A stretch of 20,704 nucleotides of DNA from a virus. The position numbers were made by a program, and so were the translations under genes. Location of the stretch: positions 1 through 20,704 of IMG/VR virus record IMGVR_UViG_3300009187_000937; one strand, given 5' to 3'. Positions 8,486 through 15,506 of this stretch are shown here, piece after piece (position 1 is the first letter of the stretch; every line of letters starts with the position of its first letter). The notes under the pieces are model-generated. The model was not told the DNA's origin. It worked only from the letters and a program-made list of their open reading frames with translations, and searched no databases.

Positions 8486-9869
8486 CAGCACTCAATCCTC
8501 TGATAGCATCCAATTTGTTCACATATTCTTTAAAGCCTGGCAACAATCTAGAATTATCTTTGGCTTCCATGTGCATCAATACTGCTTCCCAACGTCTCCA
8601 TCCATAAGGATTGGTTTTCCAAAAATCATCGTCCTGTCTATAATTGTGCTTCAGCCAATCTTTAAAGTCCATAAACAGTTCTCTTATTTGTTGTTTGTCT
8701 TCTTTGGGCAATATTTGTATGCTTAAAAAAGTTGGTATGTATAATAAATGCATGTTGACCAATCCTCCACCCATTTGTACCCCACCAGGCACTGTGCCCA
8801 CATTTAATTTTTTAAATCCGCTCTGTATTTTCCATTTCATAAAATCAGGTAAGTGTTTGATATTAAAAATTTGTATGGCAGTGGCTAAACTCACTTGTAT
8901 GTTGTCAGGAGTATTGTCCAACATGTGTAAATTCTTTTCCACTGTGGCCCATTGTGTGGGAAAACGTATGTATTCATCACGCTGATGTGTGGCATCCATG
9001 CTCACAGCAAATTTAACTTTTTTAAATTTACTCCATAACTGGATTAAATCTTCATCCACTAATATACCATTGGAATTATAACGCAACAATATACGATCTT
9101 GATAACCCTGTCTTATGATTTCCTCTATAAAAGTTTTGTGTTCTTTGATCATTAGTGGTTCACCACCAGCAAAATACACCTGTTTGAGATTGGGTATTTG
9201 ACGATACATCTCCTGCCAAAAAGTATCTTTTTCATGCCAGAAGTTGTTGAATTCTTTTCGATCCCATTGTATTTGATCTTTGACTTCTTTGTTTTGTAAT
9301 TGTGGCATCAGTTGTTGCCAATCATTCACCCATTTGCTGCTGTCATGTGGAGAACACATCACACATTTGATATTGCAAGTGTGTCCCAAACGCAGATCCA
9401 AATACAATAATTTTTCAGGCACTGTGCCATCTTCTTGGGTTTGACGTATCAGTTCAGGCACATCCACACCATCTCGATGCCACGTGCCAGTTTCCCATAT
9501 TCTTTTGCTCACCACACCCACACGTTCTTCATCAAAACACTTGCGACAACTGGCAGGTATCTGACCTTTCAGCATGGTGGTACGCACACTTTTCATATAA
9601 TCATTGTTCCAAGCACTCATAGGAGTATCCACTCCAAAGTTGGCAGGTGTGCCATCTTCTTTTTTAATAATACCCACTGTGTGATCTGATCCAGCACCAC
9701 TGGCATTGGCTGAACAACACAGCCTCATGTCACCATTGGGTCTGGTGGCAAAATGTATCCAAGGCAATATACAATAGGTGGGTGTGCCTGTGACAGATTC
9801 TATTTCTCTCTGCCATTTGCCCAGTTGTGAATCTTCAGGATTCATCCAATATTCGTTATGGTCTGACAC
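8451..9869 (-). CDS. Radical SAM protein with N-terminal twitch-type cysteine domain
   Basis: At 472 residues this is the longest product in the window. The N-terminal domain has C33 in CILPWIHFATRPNGD, a CC pair at 51-52 and CRKC (C108, C111). The radical-SAM core follows with CNIKCVMC (C165, C169, C172) and FAGGEPLM with GGEP at 235-238. This is the same domain order as the 4702 gene, on the opposite strand; it belongs to the twitch-domain radical-SAM group. It uses a GTG start at 9867-9869, with GGGGAG 6 nt upstream, and overlaps the PP-loop gene stop by 14 nt. It is last in a three-gene operon (10674, 9856, 8451). CILPW-H resembles N-terminal cysteine motifs of this family. Substrate unknown. 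Confidence 0.9.
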   Translation of the reverse strand: MSDHNEYWMNPEDSQLGKWQREIESVTGTPTYCILPWIHFATRPNGDMRLCCSANASGAGSDHTVGIIKKEDGTPANFGVDTPMSAWNNDYMKSVRTTMLKGQIPASCRKCFDEERVGVVSKRIWETGTWHRDGVDVPELIRQTQEDGTVPEKLLYLDLRLGHTCNIKCVMCSPHDSSKWVNDWQQLMPQLQNKEVKDQIQWDRKEFNNFWHEKDTFWQEMYRQIPNLKQVYFAGGEPLMIKEHKTFIEEIIRQGYQDRILLRYNSNGILVDEDLIQLWSKFKKVKFAVSMDATHQRDEYIRFPTQWATVEKNLHMLDNTPDNIQVSLATAIQIFNIKHLPDFMKWKIQSGFKKLNVGTVPGGVQMGGGLVNMHLLYIPTFLSIQILPKEDKQQIRELFMDFKDWLKHNYRQDDDFWKTNPYGWRRWEAVLMHMEAKDNSRLLPGFKEYVNKLDAIRGLSAAKVFPELAHLL

Positions 9870-10677
9870 TGTCTACTCCCCATTGTCGCTCTTGACACCA
9901 AAAACATTCTCCACACACGGGCACGGGCTGGCCTGGCACATAAGTCCTGTAGTCCAAGTCTCCAAAGATTTTAGGTGATGTGTCGCGGTCACCTTCACAA
10001 CTGCGAGTGAGATCAAATAGGTCCATTATGCCTAATTTTTTATATTGGGCAACTATCCAATCTTTCTGCACATAAGTGAAAGGGTGACAAGCATAGCCGC
10101 CCATGTGTGCTTTGATTAATCTGTCCAGCACTGTGTCAGACAATGTGTCGAGCAACACATCTCTGTCAGTGAGACGATGATCAAATTCTTTATCGGGATT
10201 CTTGGTCACTCCACAGTACCAAGCATCTAATTTTTTTGTGTGAGCCACATATTCAGCATGTGCTCTCAGTTCTATTTGATTGCCACTCTTTAATCTACCA
10301 TATTCATCCACAATGCTGGGTCCTTTGGATCCCCATTCCAGTTCAGGAGCAATAAAATTTTCGTGTCTTTTGAATTTTATGCTTTTAAATTCATCAGTCA
10401 ACCAGTTATAAACTTCCATACTGTTGTGACGCTGCCAAGGTCTGGTTTTCCAACATCTAACATTGGTAATAATATGCACAGTGATATTCAACTGATTTTT
10501 GTCAATCAAATCACACAGCAGATATGCCATTAGAGCACTGTCAGCACCACCACTCACACTGACGCCAATGTTTTTCCACTGGCTGGCCAAAGGAAAATAC
10601 ACATCATCAACTAGATGCAATATGTTTTTGAACACACTGGTTTCGTAAATTGTTTTTAATTGCTCTGTGTTACTCAT
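9856..10677 (-). CDS. QueC-like PP-loop ATPase
   Basis: This 273-residue protein has the PP-loop SGGADS at 42-47, which binds ATP pyrophosphate and adenylates an acyl or carbonyl group. Near the C-terminus C227 and the cluster CGECFWC (C255, C258, C261) followed by QERQWG match the zinc-binding cysteines of QueC, 7-cyano-7-deazaguanine synthase. In QueC the first cysteine lies close to the other three; here 27 residues intervene, an unusually long loop. QueC converts 7-carboxy-7-deazaguanine to preQ0, but no QueD, QueE or QueF is recognisable nearby, so an amide- or nitrile-forming step on another carboxylate is equally likely. It lies between two radical-SAM genes, overlapping the upstream one by ATGA and the downstream one by 14 nt. 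Confidence 0.8.
   Translation of the reverse strand: MSNTEQLKTIYETSVFKNILHLVDDVYFPLASQWKNIGVSVSGGADSALMAYLLCDLIDKNQLNITVHIITNVRCWKTRPWQRHNSMEVYNWLTDEFKSIKFKRHENFIAPELEWGSKGPSIVDEYGRLKSGNQIELRAHAEYVAHTKKLDAWYCGVTKNPDKEFDHRLTDRDVLLDTLSDTVLDRLIKAHMGGYACHPFTYVQKDWIVAQYKKLGIMDLFDLTRSCEGDRDTSPKIFGDLDYRTYVPGQPVPVCGECFWCQERQWGVDSVRP
9876..9881 (-). promoter_or_regulatory. Ribosome binding site (GGGGAG) for a GTG start
   Basis: Read on the minus strand, GGGGAG stands 6 nt before GTG at 9869-9867, inside the end of the PP-loop gene. It supports the GTG start of the 472-residue radical-SAM gene. Confidence 0.65.
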
Positions 10678-11717
10678 AAAGTTTTTTTATTGCAGTTGAT
10701 TTCGGGTTGACAAGTACAGCGTTTTCTTTCACAAATTGTGGGCACAATATCAGGGTAAAAGTTATCAGTAAAATCATGGTTAAATAGATTGAATGAACGA
10801 TTCAAATTATAAAGACGATTACCACAAGAGCCTTTGATTAATCCATGCTTGTCGATCTGTATGGTGTCCACACCCACATTGCACTGCCATCCTTCAAAAT
10901 TGTTCATACTGTTCAATGAAAGATAATTTTGTAATACTCTTTTCTTTTTCTTATTGTTAAAATGTAATGTGGGAGTGGAATTAAATTTTTCAAACCTTCT
11001 TTTTTTCCAGTTGAACAGTTGAAAAAATGATGGATTTCTTTTGTTGCAGTCACTGAGATATTTCTTTTGTTCTTCATTGTAATTCACTGTGCTGTGATAA
11101 ATCTCCAACACATTTATGGCCCATTTTTTTCGGCTGGATTTTAACTGCTCCACTATGGCCACACATTTATCCCAAGCATGTGGATCCATCAGCACGTTGG
11201 CATCCACGCTGACTCCTTTTTTGTACAACAGATCTGCCACAGCAACAATATGTGGCACGTCCACTCTTTCATGATGACAGCTCAGCATCACAATGTCATT
11301 GTAATGACCATATTCTTCCCACCATCTCAGTGTGCGTGATCCATTGGTGCTCATGCTAATCAAACAGTTGAATTGTTCTTTAAAATATTTGGTAAATTCT
11401 CCAAAATCTTTCCATATGGTGGGTTCACCTCCTATGAGGTGCAGATAGAAATCTTTTTTGCCAATATTTTTTTTGTAGTGTTCAATGAGATGGGAAAGAT
11501 TCTTTTTGATCAATTCAAGATCAGGCCAACCATGTGTGCCTTCATTGGATCCTGGAAAACAATACCAGCACTTGTAGTTGCATCTGTTGCTGAGGAATAA
11601 TTCTATCCTAAAACTATCTTTTTTTTGGTTGCTCTGTATCCTGATTAACTGTTCAGATGATTGGCCAGCATTGACTGACGATTCATCACTGAAATTTGAC
11701 TGCTCGAAATTGGACAT
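10674..11717 (-). CDS. Radical SAM protein with C-terminal cysteine-rich domain
   Basis: The product is 347 residues from ATG 11717. CNYKCWYC (C46, C50, C53) and IGGEPTIWKDF (GGEP 96-99) define the radical-SAM core. The C-terminus repeats the paralogue signature: GWQCNVG, then SCG, then CERKRCTC near the end. It aligns with the 6855 gene through VDVPHIVAV and the W-KC-AIVEQLK block. An in-frame ATG at 11756 would add 13 residues. I prefer 11717 because a promoter-like GATAAATA lies between the two ATGs, and because starting at 11756 would leave only 23 nt for two divergent promoters. Neither start has a clear ribosome site. A serine/asparagine-rich leader of about 30 residues precedes the core. 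It is the first gene of the minus operon with the PP-loop ATPase. Confidence 0.85.
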   Translation of the reverse strand: MSNFEQSNFSDESSVNAGQSSEQLIRIQSNQKKDSFRIELFLSNRCNYKCWYCFPGSNEGTHGWPDLELIKKNLSHLIEHYKKNIGKKDFYLHLIGGEPTIWKDFGEFTKYFKEQFNCLISMSTNGSRTLRWWEEYGHYNDIVMLSCHHERVDVPHIVAVADLLYKKGVSVDANVLMDPHAWDKCVAIVEQLKSSRKKWAINVLEIYHSTVNYNEEQKKYLSDCNKRNPSFFQLFNWKKRRFEKFNSTPTLHFNNKKKKRVLQNYLSLNSMNNFEGWQCNVGVDTIQIDKHGLIKGSCGNRLYNLNRSFNLFNHDFTDNFYPDIVPTICERKRCTCQPEINCNKKTL

Positions 11718-11729
11718 AGTATGGACAGA

Positions 11730-11740
11730 GTATTTATCGT
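11730..11740 (-). promoter_or_regulatory. Promoter-like element, T4-late type (ACGATAAATAC)
   Basis: Read on the minus strand the site is ACGATAAATAC; its core GATAAATA (11738 to 11731) differs from the T4 late consensus TATAAATA only in the first base. No -35 hexamer is seen, as expected for that promoter type. It lies 12 nt before ATG 11717, which would leave a leader of under 10 nt. Short AT-rich matches arise by chance, so this is tentative. Confidence 0.4.
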
Positions 11741-11764
11741 AATTAACTGCCCACATAATTTTTC

Positions 11765-11775
11765 ACGATAAGTAC
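11765..11775 (+). promoter_or_regulatory. Promoter-like element, inverted partner (ACGATAAGTAC)
   Basis: ACGATAAGTAC matches the minus-strand element at 10 of 11 positions in opposite orientation. Its core GATAAGTA is two bases from TATAAATA. It ends 4 nt before ATG 11780, so as a promoter it would give a leaderless transcript; it could instead be an operator half-site. CATAAT at 11754-11759 is an alternative -10 hexamer for this gene. Confidence 0.3.
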
Positions 11776-11779
11776 AGCT

Positions 11780-12463
11780 ATGCTTGACCAAATTAATATC
11801 ACATGTTCAGCCAAAGAAATTTTTAACAGTTTACCAATTTTGGATTTACCAAAAACTCAATTGAATAAACCTACTGGAGATTTTTTCTATGATGCTTGGC
11901 AGTTGAAAGATGAATTCAAAAAGCCCGCCATTGTGGATCTGTTTGCTCAACTGGGATCTGTGGGTGAAGCAAGAATAATTGTATTAGAGCCAGGTGAAAG
12001 TTATTGTGCTCATGCTGACATAGATGACCGATACCATTTGACACTGCAAGGTGAACACAGTTATCTGTATGATTTAAAAAATTTAAAAATGTACCCCACT
12101 GAAGTGGACAACACAGTGTATCTTATGGATGCTGGTCGCATACATTCTGCTGCTAATTTGGGATATAAATCACGCATTCAACTTGTGGTAAGAAAATTAT
12201 TAAACAAAGTAGAACTAAAAGATCCGTGTTCGGTCAAAATTATAGTTAATGATCCTCCATACAATCTAAGATATTTGTTTGATCATAGTTTTTCCATAGT
12301 TTTAAATAGATTAAACAAACAAGGATGTATGAATAAATTTAAAAAAATTTCTGAAACTGAAATAAGTTTTAAAATAGAACGCACTCATCTACCACAAGTG
12401 AACAAACTGGTAGACACTTGTGGATTTAACATAAAGGTTATGTATGATGAAATATTGGAATAA
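11780..12463 (+). CDS. Aspartyl/asparaginyl beta-hydroxylase-like 2-oxoglutarate oxygenase
   Basis: The 227-residue protein has a double-stranded beta-helix pattern: PGESYCAHAD with H78 and D80, then DRYHLTLQGEHSYLYD, then LMDAGRIHSAANLG with H122, and SRIQLVV with R132. This HxD...H...R set is the Fe(II) and 2-oxoglutarate site of the AspH-like branch, in which RYHL-L-G following the HxD is typical. The expected reaction is hydroxylation or another C-H oxidation of an amino-acid-like group. The last 85 residues form an extra region not explained by the oxygenase core. It is the first gene of the third block and has no ribosome site; the divergent promoter-like pair lies just upstream. It overlaps the next gene by 20 nt. 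Confidence 0.7.
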   Translation: MLDQINITCSAKEIFNSLPILDLPKTQLNKPTGDFFYDAWQLKDEFKKPAIVDLFAQLGSVGEARIIVLEPGESYCAHADIDDRYHLTLQGEHSYLYDLKNLKMYPTEVDNTVYLMDAGRIHSAANLGYKSRIQLVVRKLLNKVELKDPCSVKIIVNDPPYNLRYLFDHSFSIVLNRLNKQGCMNKFKKISETEISFKIERTHLPQVNKLVDTCGFNIKVMYDEILE

Positions 12464-13079
12464 TTTTTACAAACATGAACTGGGCACATTAGCCATTGCC
12501 AACATGGTGTATGAACCATTGATTAGTCCTGACAAAGATATATTTAAAATGAATTTTAACAGCAATCAATATTTTGTTAATTCCAATATGACAGATGACT
12601 TTAGACAAAATTGGTTTGCTAGAGAAACCAATTATATAGAAAAATTAAAAAATAAACCATATGCTCCTGAAATCTTAAACATTGATCACAGAAATAGAAC
12701 CATTGAATTCAAATGGTATGATCGTAGTCTAAGCAAACTTATACACACAGGCGAAATATCCGCAGTGCCCAACTGGCAACAACAAGTCAAAGACATTTTG
12801 TCAGACTTATTGTCAATGAACATACACAAATCCAATCTGTATCCACACACATTTTATTTGGATGATAAAAACAAAGTTCGCATAATGGATCTTTACGGTT
12901 GTACCTGTGACGAAGATAGATATGTGTCCAAGGAATTGTTAAAATCCATATTATTTGATCCCACTCATCCTAGATTTGCTCAAAGTCTTGTGGGTGAATT
13001 GTATGACACTTTTAAATTGTATGAATTAACTGTGGAAATGAATTATGGCAATTGGCCAGGAGATTTTTTAAATGCTTGA
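12444..13079 (+). CDS. Kinase-like protein (degenerate protein-kinase/aminoglycoside-phosphotransferase fold)
   Basis: The 211-residue protein resembles small kinase-fold proteins. ARETNYIEKL (E61) could be the alpha-C glutamate, and EFKWYDRSL may be the hinge. IHKSNLYPHTFYLDDKN (127-143) stands where HxDLxxxN would be, and VRIMDLYG (145-152) stands where the metal-binding DFG or DxxG would be. The catalytic aspartate of the HxD motif appears as serine or asparagine (HKSN), so activity is uncertain. AAAGG at 12433-12437 lies 6 nt before ATG 12444; the next codon is also ATG. The start lies inside the upstream oxygenase gene and the stop overlaps the next start by 8 nt. It might phosphorylate a small molecule, or only bind one. 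I see the motif resemblance, not proof. Confidence 0.55.
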   Translation: MMKYWNNFYKHELGTLAIANMVYEPLISPDKDIFKMNFNSNQYFVNSNMTDDFRQNWFARETNYIEKLKNKPYAPEILNIDHRNRTIEFKWYDRSLSKLIHTGEISAVPNWQQQVKDILSDLLSMNIHKSNLYPHTFYLDDKNKVRIMDLYGCTCDEDRYVSKELLKSILFDPTHPRFAQSLVGELYDTFKLYELTVEMNYGNWPGDFLNA

Positions 13080-13620
13080 ATATGTGGGTAACTGCAAAGA
13101 TCTGATTGATTGGCACAGTGTTATAAAAAGCATTGAAGATCAACAGAGTGCTTATATAGGACCAAGACATGATGTGGGGCATCACGTGCCAGGAGTGGAA
13201 GAAGTGGCCAAACCATTGCGTGAAGCTGGCTATAAAATGAAACACGAAGGCGGCAATGCCAGTTGGGACATGTACCTACCAGGCACAAATTTTGATAAAA
13301 AGATAGCGGAAAAGTTTTGTGAATGGGTGGGAATGAGCAGCTATATCAATGCTTGGATCAGTAGAGTAAAACCTGGAGATGTAGCACCTTGGCATTGGGA
13401 TATCACCGACGATGAAAAAACTTTAGAACACAAAAAAGAAATAGTTCGATTTCATTGCCACATAAGTCCACCAGCACCAGGACATGTTTTAATTGTGGAA
13501 GATCATTGTTTGTACAATCAAGAAACAGGAGCCACTTGGAAATGGCCCAAACGCACTTCATGGCATGCAGGATCCAATGCAGGATTAGTGCCCAAATATA
13601 TTTTTAACATATGGGGATAA
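13072..13620 (+). CDS. 2-oxoglutarate/Fe(II) oxygenase-like (cupin-fold) protein
   Basis: This 182-residue protein has PGDVAPWHWD with H108 and D110, then RFHCHI, GHVLIVEDHCLYNQETGATWKWP and SWHAGSNAG with H165. This is a jelly-roll metal site of HxD...H type, and the order (HWD, a strand with GHV, a turn, then WHAG) fits AspH/PAHX-like oxygenases. The substrate is unknown. There is no clear C-terminal arginine for 2-oxoglutarate; K175 could serve, so a different co-substrate or a non-oxygenase cupin is possible. AGGAG at 13058-13062 lies 9 nt before the ATG, which overlaps the upstream stop as ATGCTTGA. The next gene begins one base after the stop (TAATATG), so translation is probably coupled. 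Confidence 0.65.
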   Translation: MLEYVGNCKDLIDWHSVIKSIEDQQSAYIGPRHDVGHHVPGVEEVAKPLREAGYKMKHEGGNASWDMYLPGTNFDKKIAEKFCEWVGMSSYINAWISRVKPGDVAPWHWDITDDEKTLEHKKEIVRFHCHISPPAPGHVLIVEDHCLYNQETGATWKWPKRTSWHAGSNAGLVPKYIFNIWG

Positions 13621-13621
13621 T

Positions 13622-14377
13622 ATGAAAGGTGTTTACGGCAAACCATACATCTGTATGGATCCTTATGTGAATATACAACAATTAAAAGACATCACAAAAG
13701 ATATTCACTATGGCATAGGCAAAGCTCACGCACATATTAGATTGAACTACGGCATAGAAAATCATGAAGAATATGTGGATGATATTAAAGGAGCCTATAA
13801 TTATTGGCGTGATAAAGAAACAGATCCTAAATTAAAACAGTACGGTGCAGAGTTGGAAAAAACCGACATGGTGGGTTTTCATTACTGGTTAATGTATCAG
13901 TATCCTGTGTACGAAGCACTGAATTATCTTGTGATAAGAGAATTTGATAGATGTATTAACGCTCCATATCTACCTTATGATGCAAATAAAAAACCAATGT
14001 ATGACTGTAGATGGACAGAAGAATCCAAGTATTTTCCATCACTGGTGGATTGGGCTAAAAAACTGCCATTTGAACCATTGGGACCAATCATACTATTGTT
14101 GAAAAATTCTGGATTAAAAACTGTCAAACACAGAGATTGCTTTTTACAGATGGAACCCTATGAACAAGAAGAGCATTTTATATGGTTTGATCCCATGAAT
14201 GTTAGATCTTTGTATGTGGAAAACGGAGACGAAAAAATACACATGAATCCCGGCAGCTCATTCTATTGGAACAATCATGATTGGCATGGCGGAGTGGAAA
14301 ATACCAACAAAGTGAGTTGGTCTATGAGAATAGAAGGTATCTTTAATAAAGAATTAATGGCTCAATTAAAACAATGA
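13622..14377 (+). CDS. 2-oxoglutarate/Fe(II) oxygenase-like protein
   Basis: In this 251-residue protein the metal site lies in the C-terminal half: VKHRDCF with H170 and D172, then SLYVENGDEKIHMNPGSSFYWNN, then DWHGG with H222, and SMRIEG with R236. The N-terminal 130 residues are helical, with several aromatic residues. It is paralogous to the gene at the right edge of the window (20002): TEESK-FP-LV-W-K, HRD and DWHGG are shared in the same order. That supports a common oxygenase family. A GGGG run precedes the start and the gap to the upstream stop is one base. It overlaps the next gene by ATGA. The reaction is probably a hydroxylation; the substrate is unknown. Confidence 0.65.
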   Translation: MKGVYGKPYICMDPYVNIQQLKDITKDIHYGIGKAHAHIRLNYGIENHEEYVDDIKGAYNYWRDKETDPKLKQYGAELEKTDMVGFHYWLMYQYPVYEALNYLVIREFDRCINAPYLPYDANKKPMYDCRWTEESKYFPSLVDWAKKLPFEPLGPIILLLKNSGLKTVKHRDCFLQMEPYEQEEHFIWFDPMNVRSLYVENGDEKIHMNPGSSFYWNNHDWHGGVENTNKVSWSMRIEGIFNKELMAQLKQ

Positions 14378-14955
14378 AAAAAAAATTACAGTTTGATTAT
14401 TTTCCAGTGATGCGTTCTTCTTATGTAGCCAATGAACTGGTTGCTGAAGGTAAGTTACAGGATCAATTGATACTGCAATGGAACAACTCTGTATTGTTTG
14501 ATACCATAGAATTAAGCAAGGAAACTGCTGAAAAAAAAAGCATAAGCAGAAGCGCTGAAATTGTTTTACAAAAAAACAATAACACATTGGTACTACAAAA
14601 TAAACAAAGTTGGCATGATGACAAACAAATAGAACTCACAGCTCAAATTGAGTTGATTTATAAAGATGTAGACTGGTGGTCATGTAAATTTACCTATAAC
14701 TTATCACTGTGTGATGCACAATCATTGCAATCTTTCAATGACAAATTTGGTATCAGTCAAGAATACTTCCATTTTAAACTGAATGGCGAAACACTGATAC
14801 ACAATCAAAACGTGCAAGCAGGCACCACCTTGAGTGCAGAAAAAGAATTTTTTTGGCAAGGAGTCAATCCTATCATGTTTGAAATTGAAGAATACGGACA
14901 TGGCAGCAGCATGGACAGTAGATTTATACAGATAGTGAGGTTCACAGTATTATGA
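14374..14955 (+). CDS. Unknown protein, probably beta-rich
   Basis: I do not recognise this 193-residue protein. It starts with a lysine run (ATG plus nine A) and contains alternating hydrophobic strands such as IELTAQIELIY, WWSCKFTYNL and FHFKLNGETLI, which suggests a beta-sandwich. A second nine-A run lies at 14531-14539. The C-terminus has HGSSMDSRFIQIVRF. Only two cysteines occur, and there is no signal peptide or membrane segment. It is coupled by ATGA overlaps to the oxygenase upstream and the dehydrogenase-like gene downstream, so it should act in the same pathway, perhaps as a binding or scaffold partner, or as the modified substrate. Those roles are inference from position only. Confidence 0.75.
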   Translation: MKKKLQFDYFPVMRSSYVANELVAEGKLQDQLILQWNNSVLFDTIELSKETAEKKSISRSAEIVLQKNNNTLVLQNKQSWHDDKQIELTAQIELIYKDVDWWSCKFTYNLSLCDAQSLQSFNDKFGISQEYFHFKLNGETLIHNQNVQAGTTLSAEKEFFWQGVNPIMFEIEEYGHGSSMDSRFIQIVRFTVL

Positions 14956-15506
14956 AAATATTAATGACCGGACATACTTCTCCCATAGGATCTGTGTTGT
15001 TTGAACATCTCAAACATCATCATGAAGTTGTGGGCATATCTAGAAACACTGGATACAATTTGAACAAATTGGAAGATATTCAACGAGTGGTTGATCAAAG
15101 TGCGAGTTATGACCATTTTGTCAATCTAGCACACGTGGGTGATGCACAGATTCAACTGTTGATGATGGTTCATAAAAAATGGAGTGAAACAAATAAAACA
15201 GGCAAAATAGTAACTTTTGGTACATTGGGTACTGAGTTATCAGAAGATATTTTAAAACAAGTGGGCGCTGATTTAAATTATATTAAACAAAAAACTCATT
15301 TGGAAAATGTGCATAGGTTTTTAAGTGTTAAAACACCATTTGGTGCTCAACCTCAAAGTGTGCTGATACGAATTTTAAATTATGGTGAAAAAACCGGAGT
15401 TAGACAGAGTGAACCCTTCTGTGATACTCAAGATATCATTCGTATTTTTAATACTGTATTGAATGAGCCTTTGTACGTCAGCACTATTGATGTAAGAAAA
15501 ATTTAA
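14952..15506 (+). CDS. Short-chain dehydrogenase/reductase-like protein (short)
   Basis: The 184-residue protein begins MKILMTGHTSPIG, a glycine-rich dinucleotide loop (residues 6-13) after a beta strand, as in NAD(P)-dependent short-chain dehydrogenases. VVGISRN follows, where strand 2 meets the cofactor ribose. FVNLAHVGD near 56-64 fits the NNAG position, TFGTLGTEL the catalytic serine/threonine strand, and Y110 with K114 (YIKQK) is the YxxxK pair. So the core appears intact, although the protein is some 60 residues shorter than typical members. It would oxidise or reduce a hydroxyl or carbonyl group. GAGG lies upstream, the start overlaps the previous stop by ATGA, and its 3' end overlaps the convergent amidinotransferase gene by 4 nt. 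Confidence 0.7.
   Translation: MKILMTGHTSPIGSVLFEHLKHHHEVVGISRNTGYNLNKLEDIQRVVDQSASYDHFVNLAHVGDAQIQLLMMVHKKWSETNKTGKIVTFGTLGTELSEDILKQVGADLNYIKQKTHLENVHRFLSVKTPFGAQPQSVLIRILNYGEKTGVRQSEPFCDTQDIIRIFNTVLNEPLYVSTIDVRKI

Noticed and set aside
8644-8985. Plus-strand open frame of 113 codons
   Set aside because: It is opposite the 472-residue radical-SAM gene, which is supported by family motifs and a ribosome site; the product has low-complexity, shadow-like composition.
9856-10677. A complete queuosine/preQ0 pathway
   Set aside because: Only the QueC-like protein is present; none of the radical-SAM proteins has QueE-like size and no QueD, QueF or FolE-like gene is seen.
11696-11725. Sigma-70 type promoter TTGACT - 18 nt - TATGGA on the plus strand
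   Set aside because: The -10 is poor and the site lies within and beside the start of the divergent gene; the inverted element pair and CATAAT nearer the start are better candidates.
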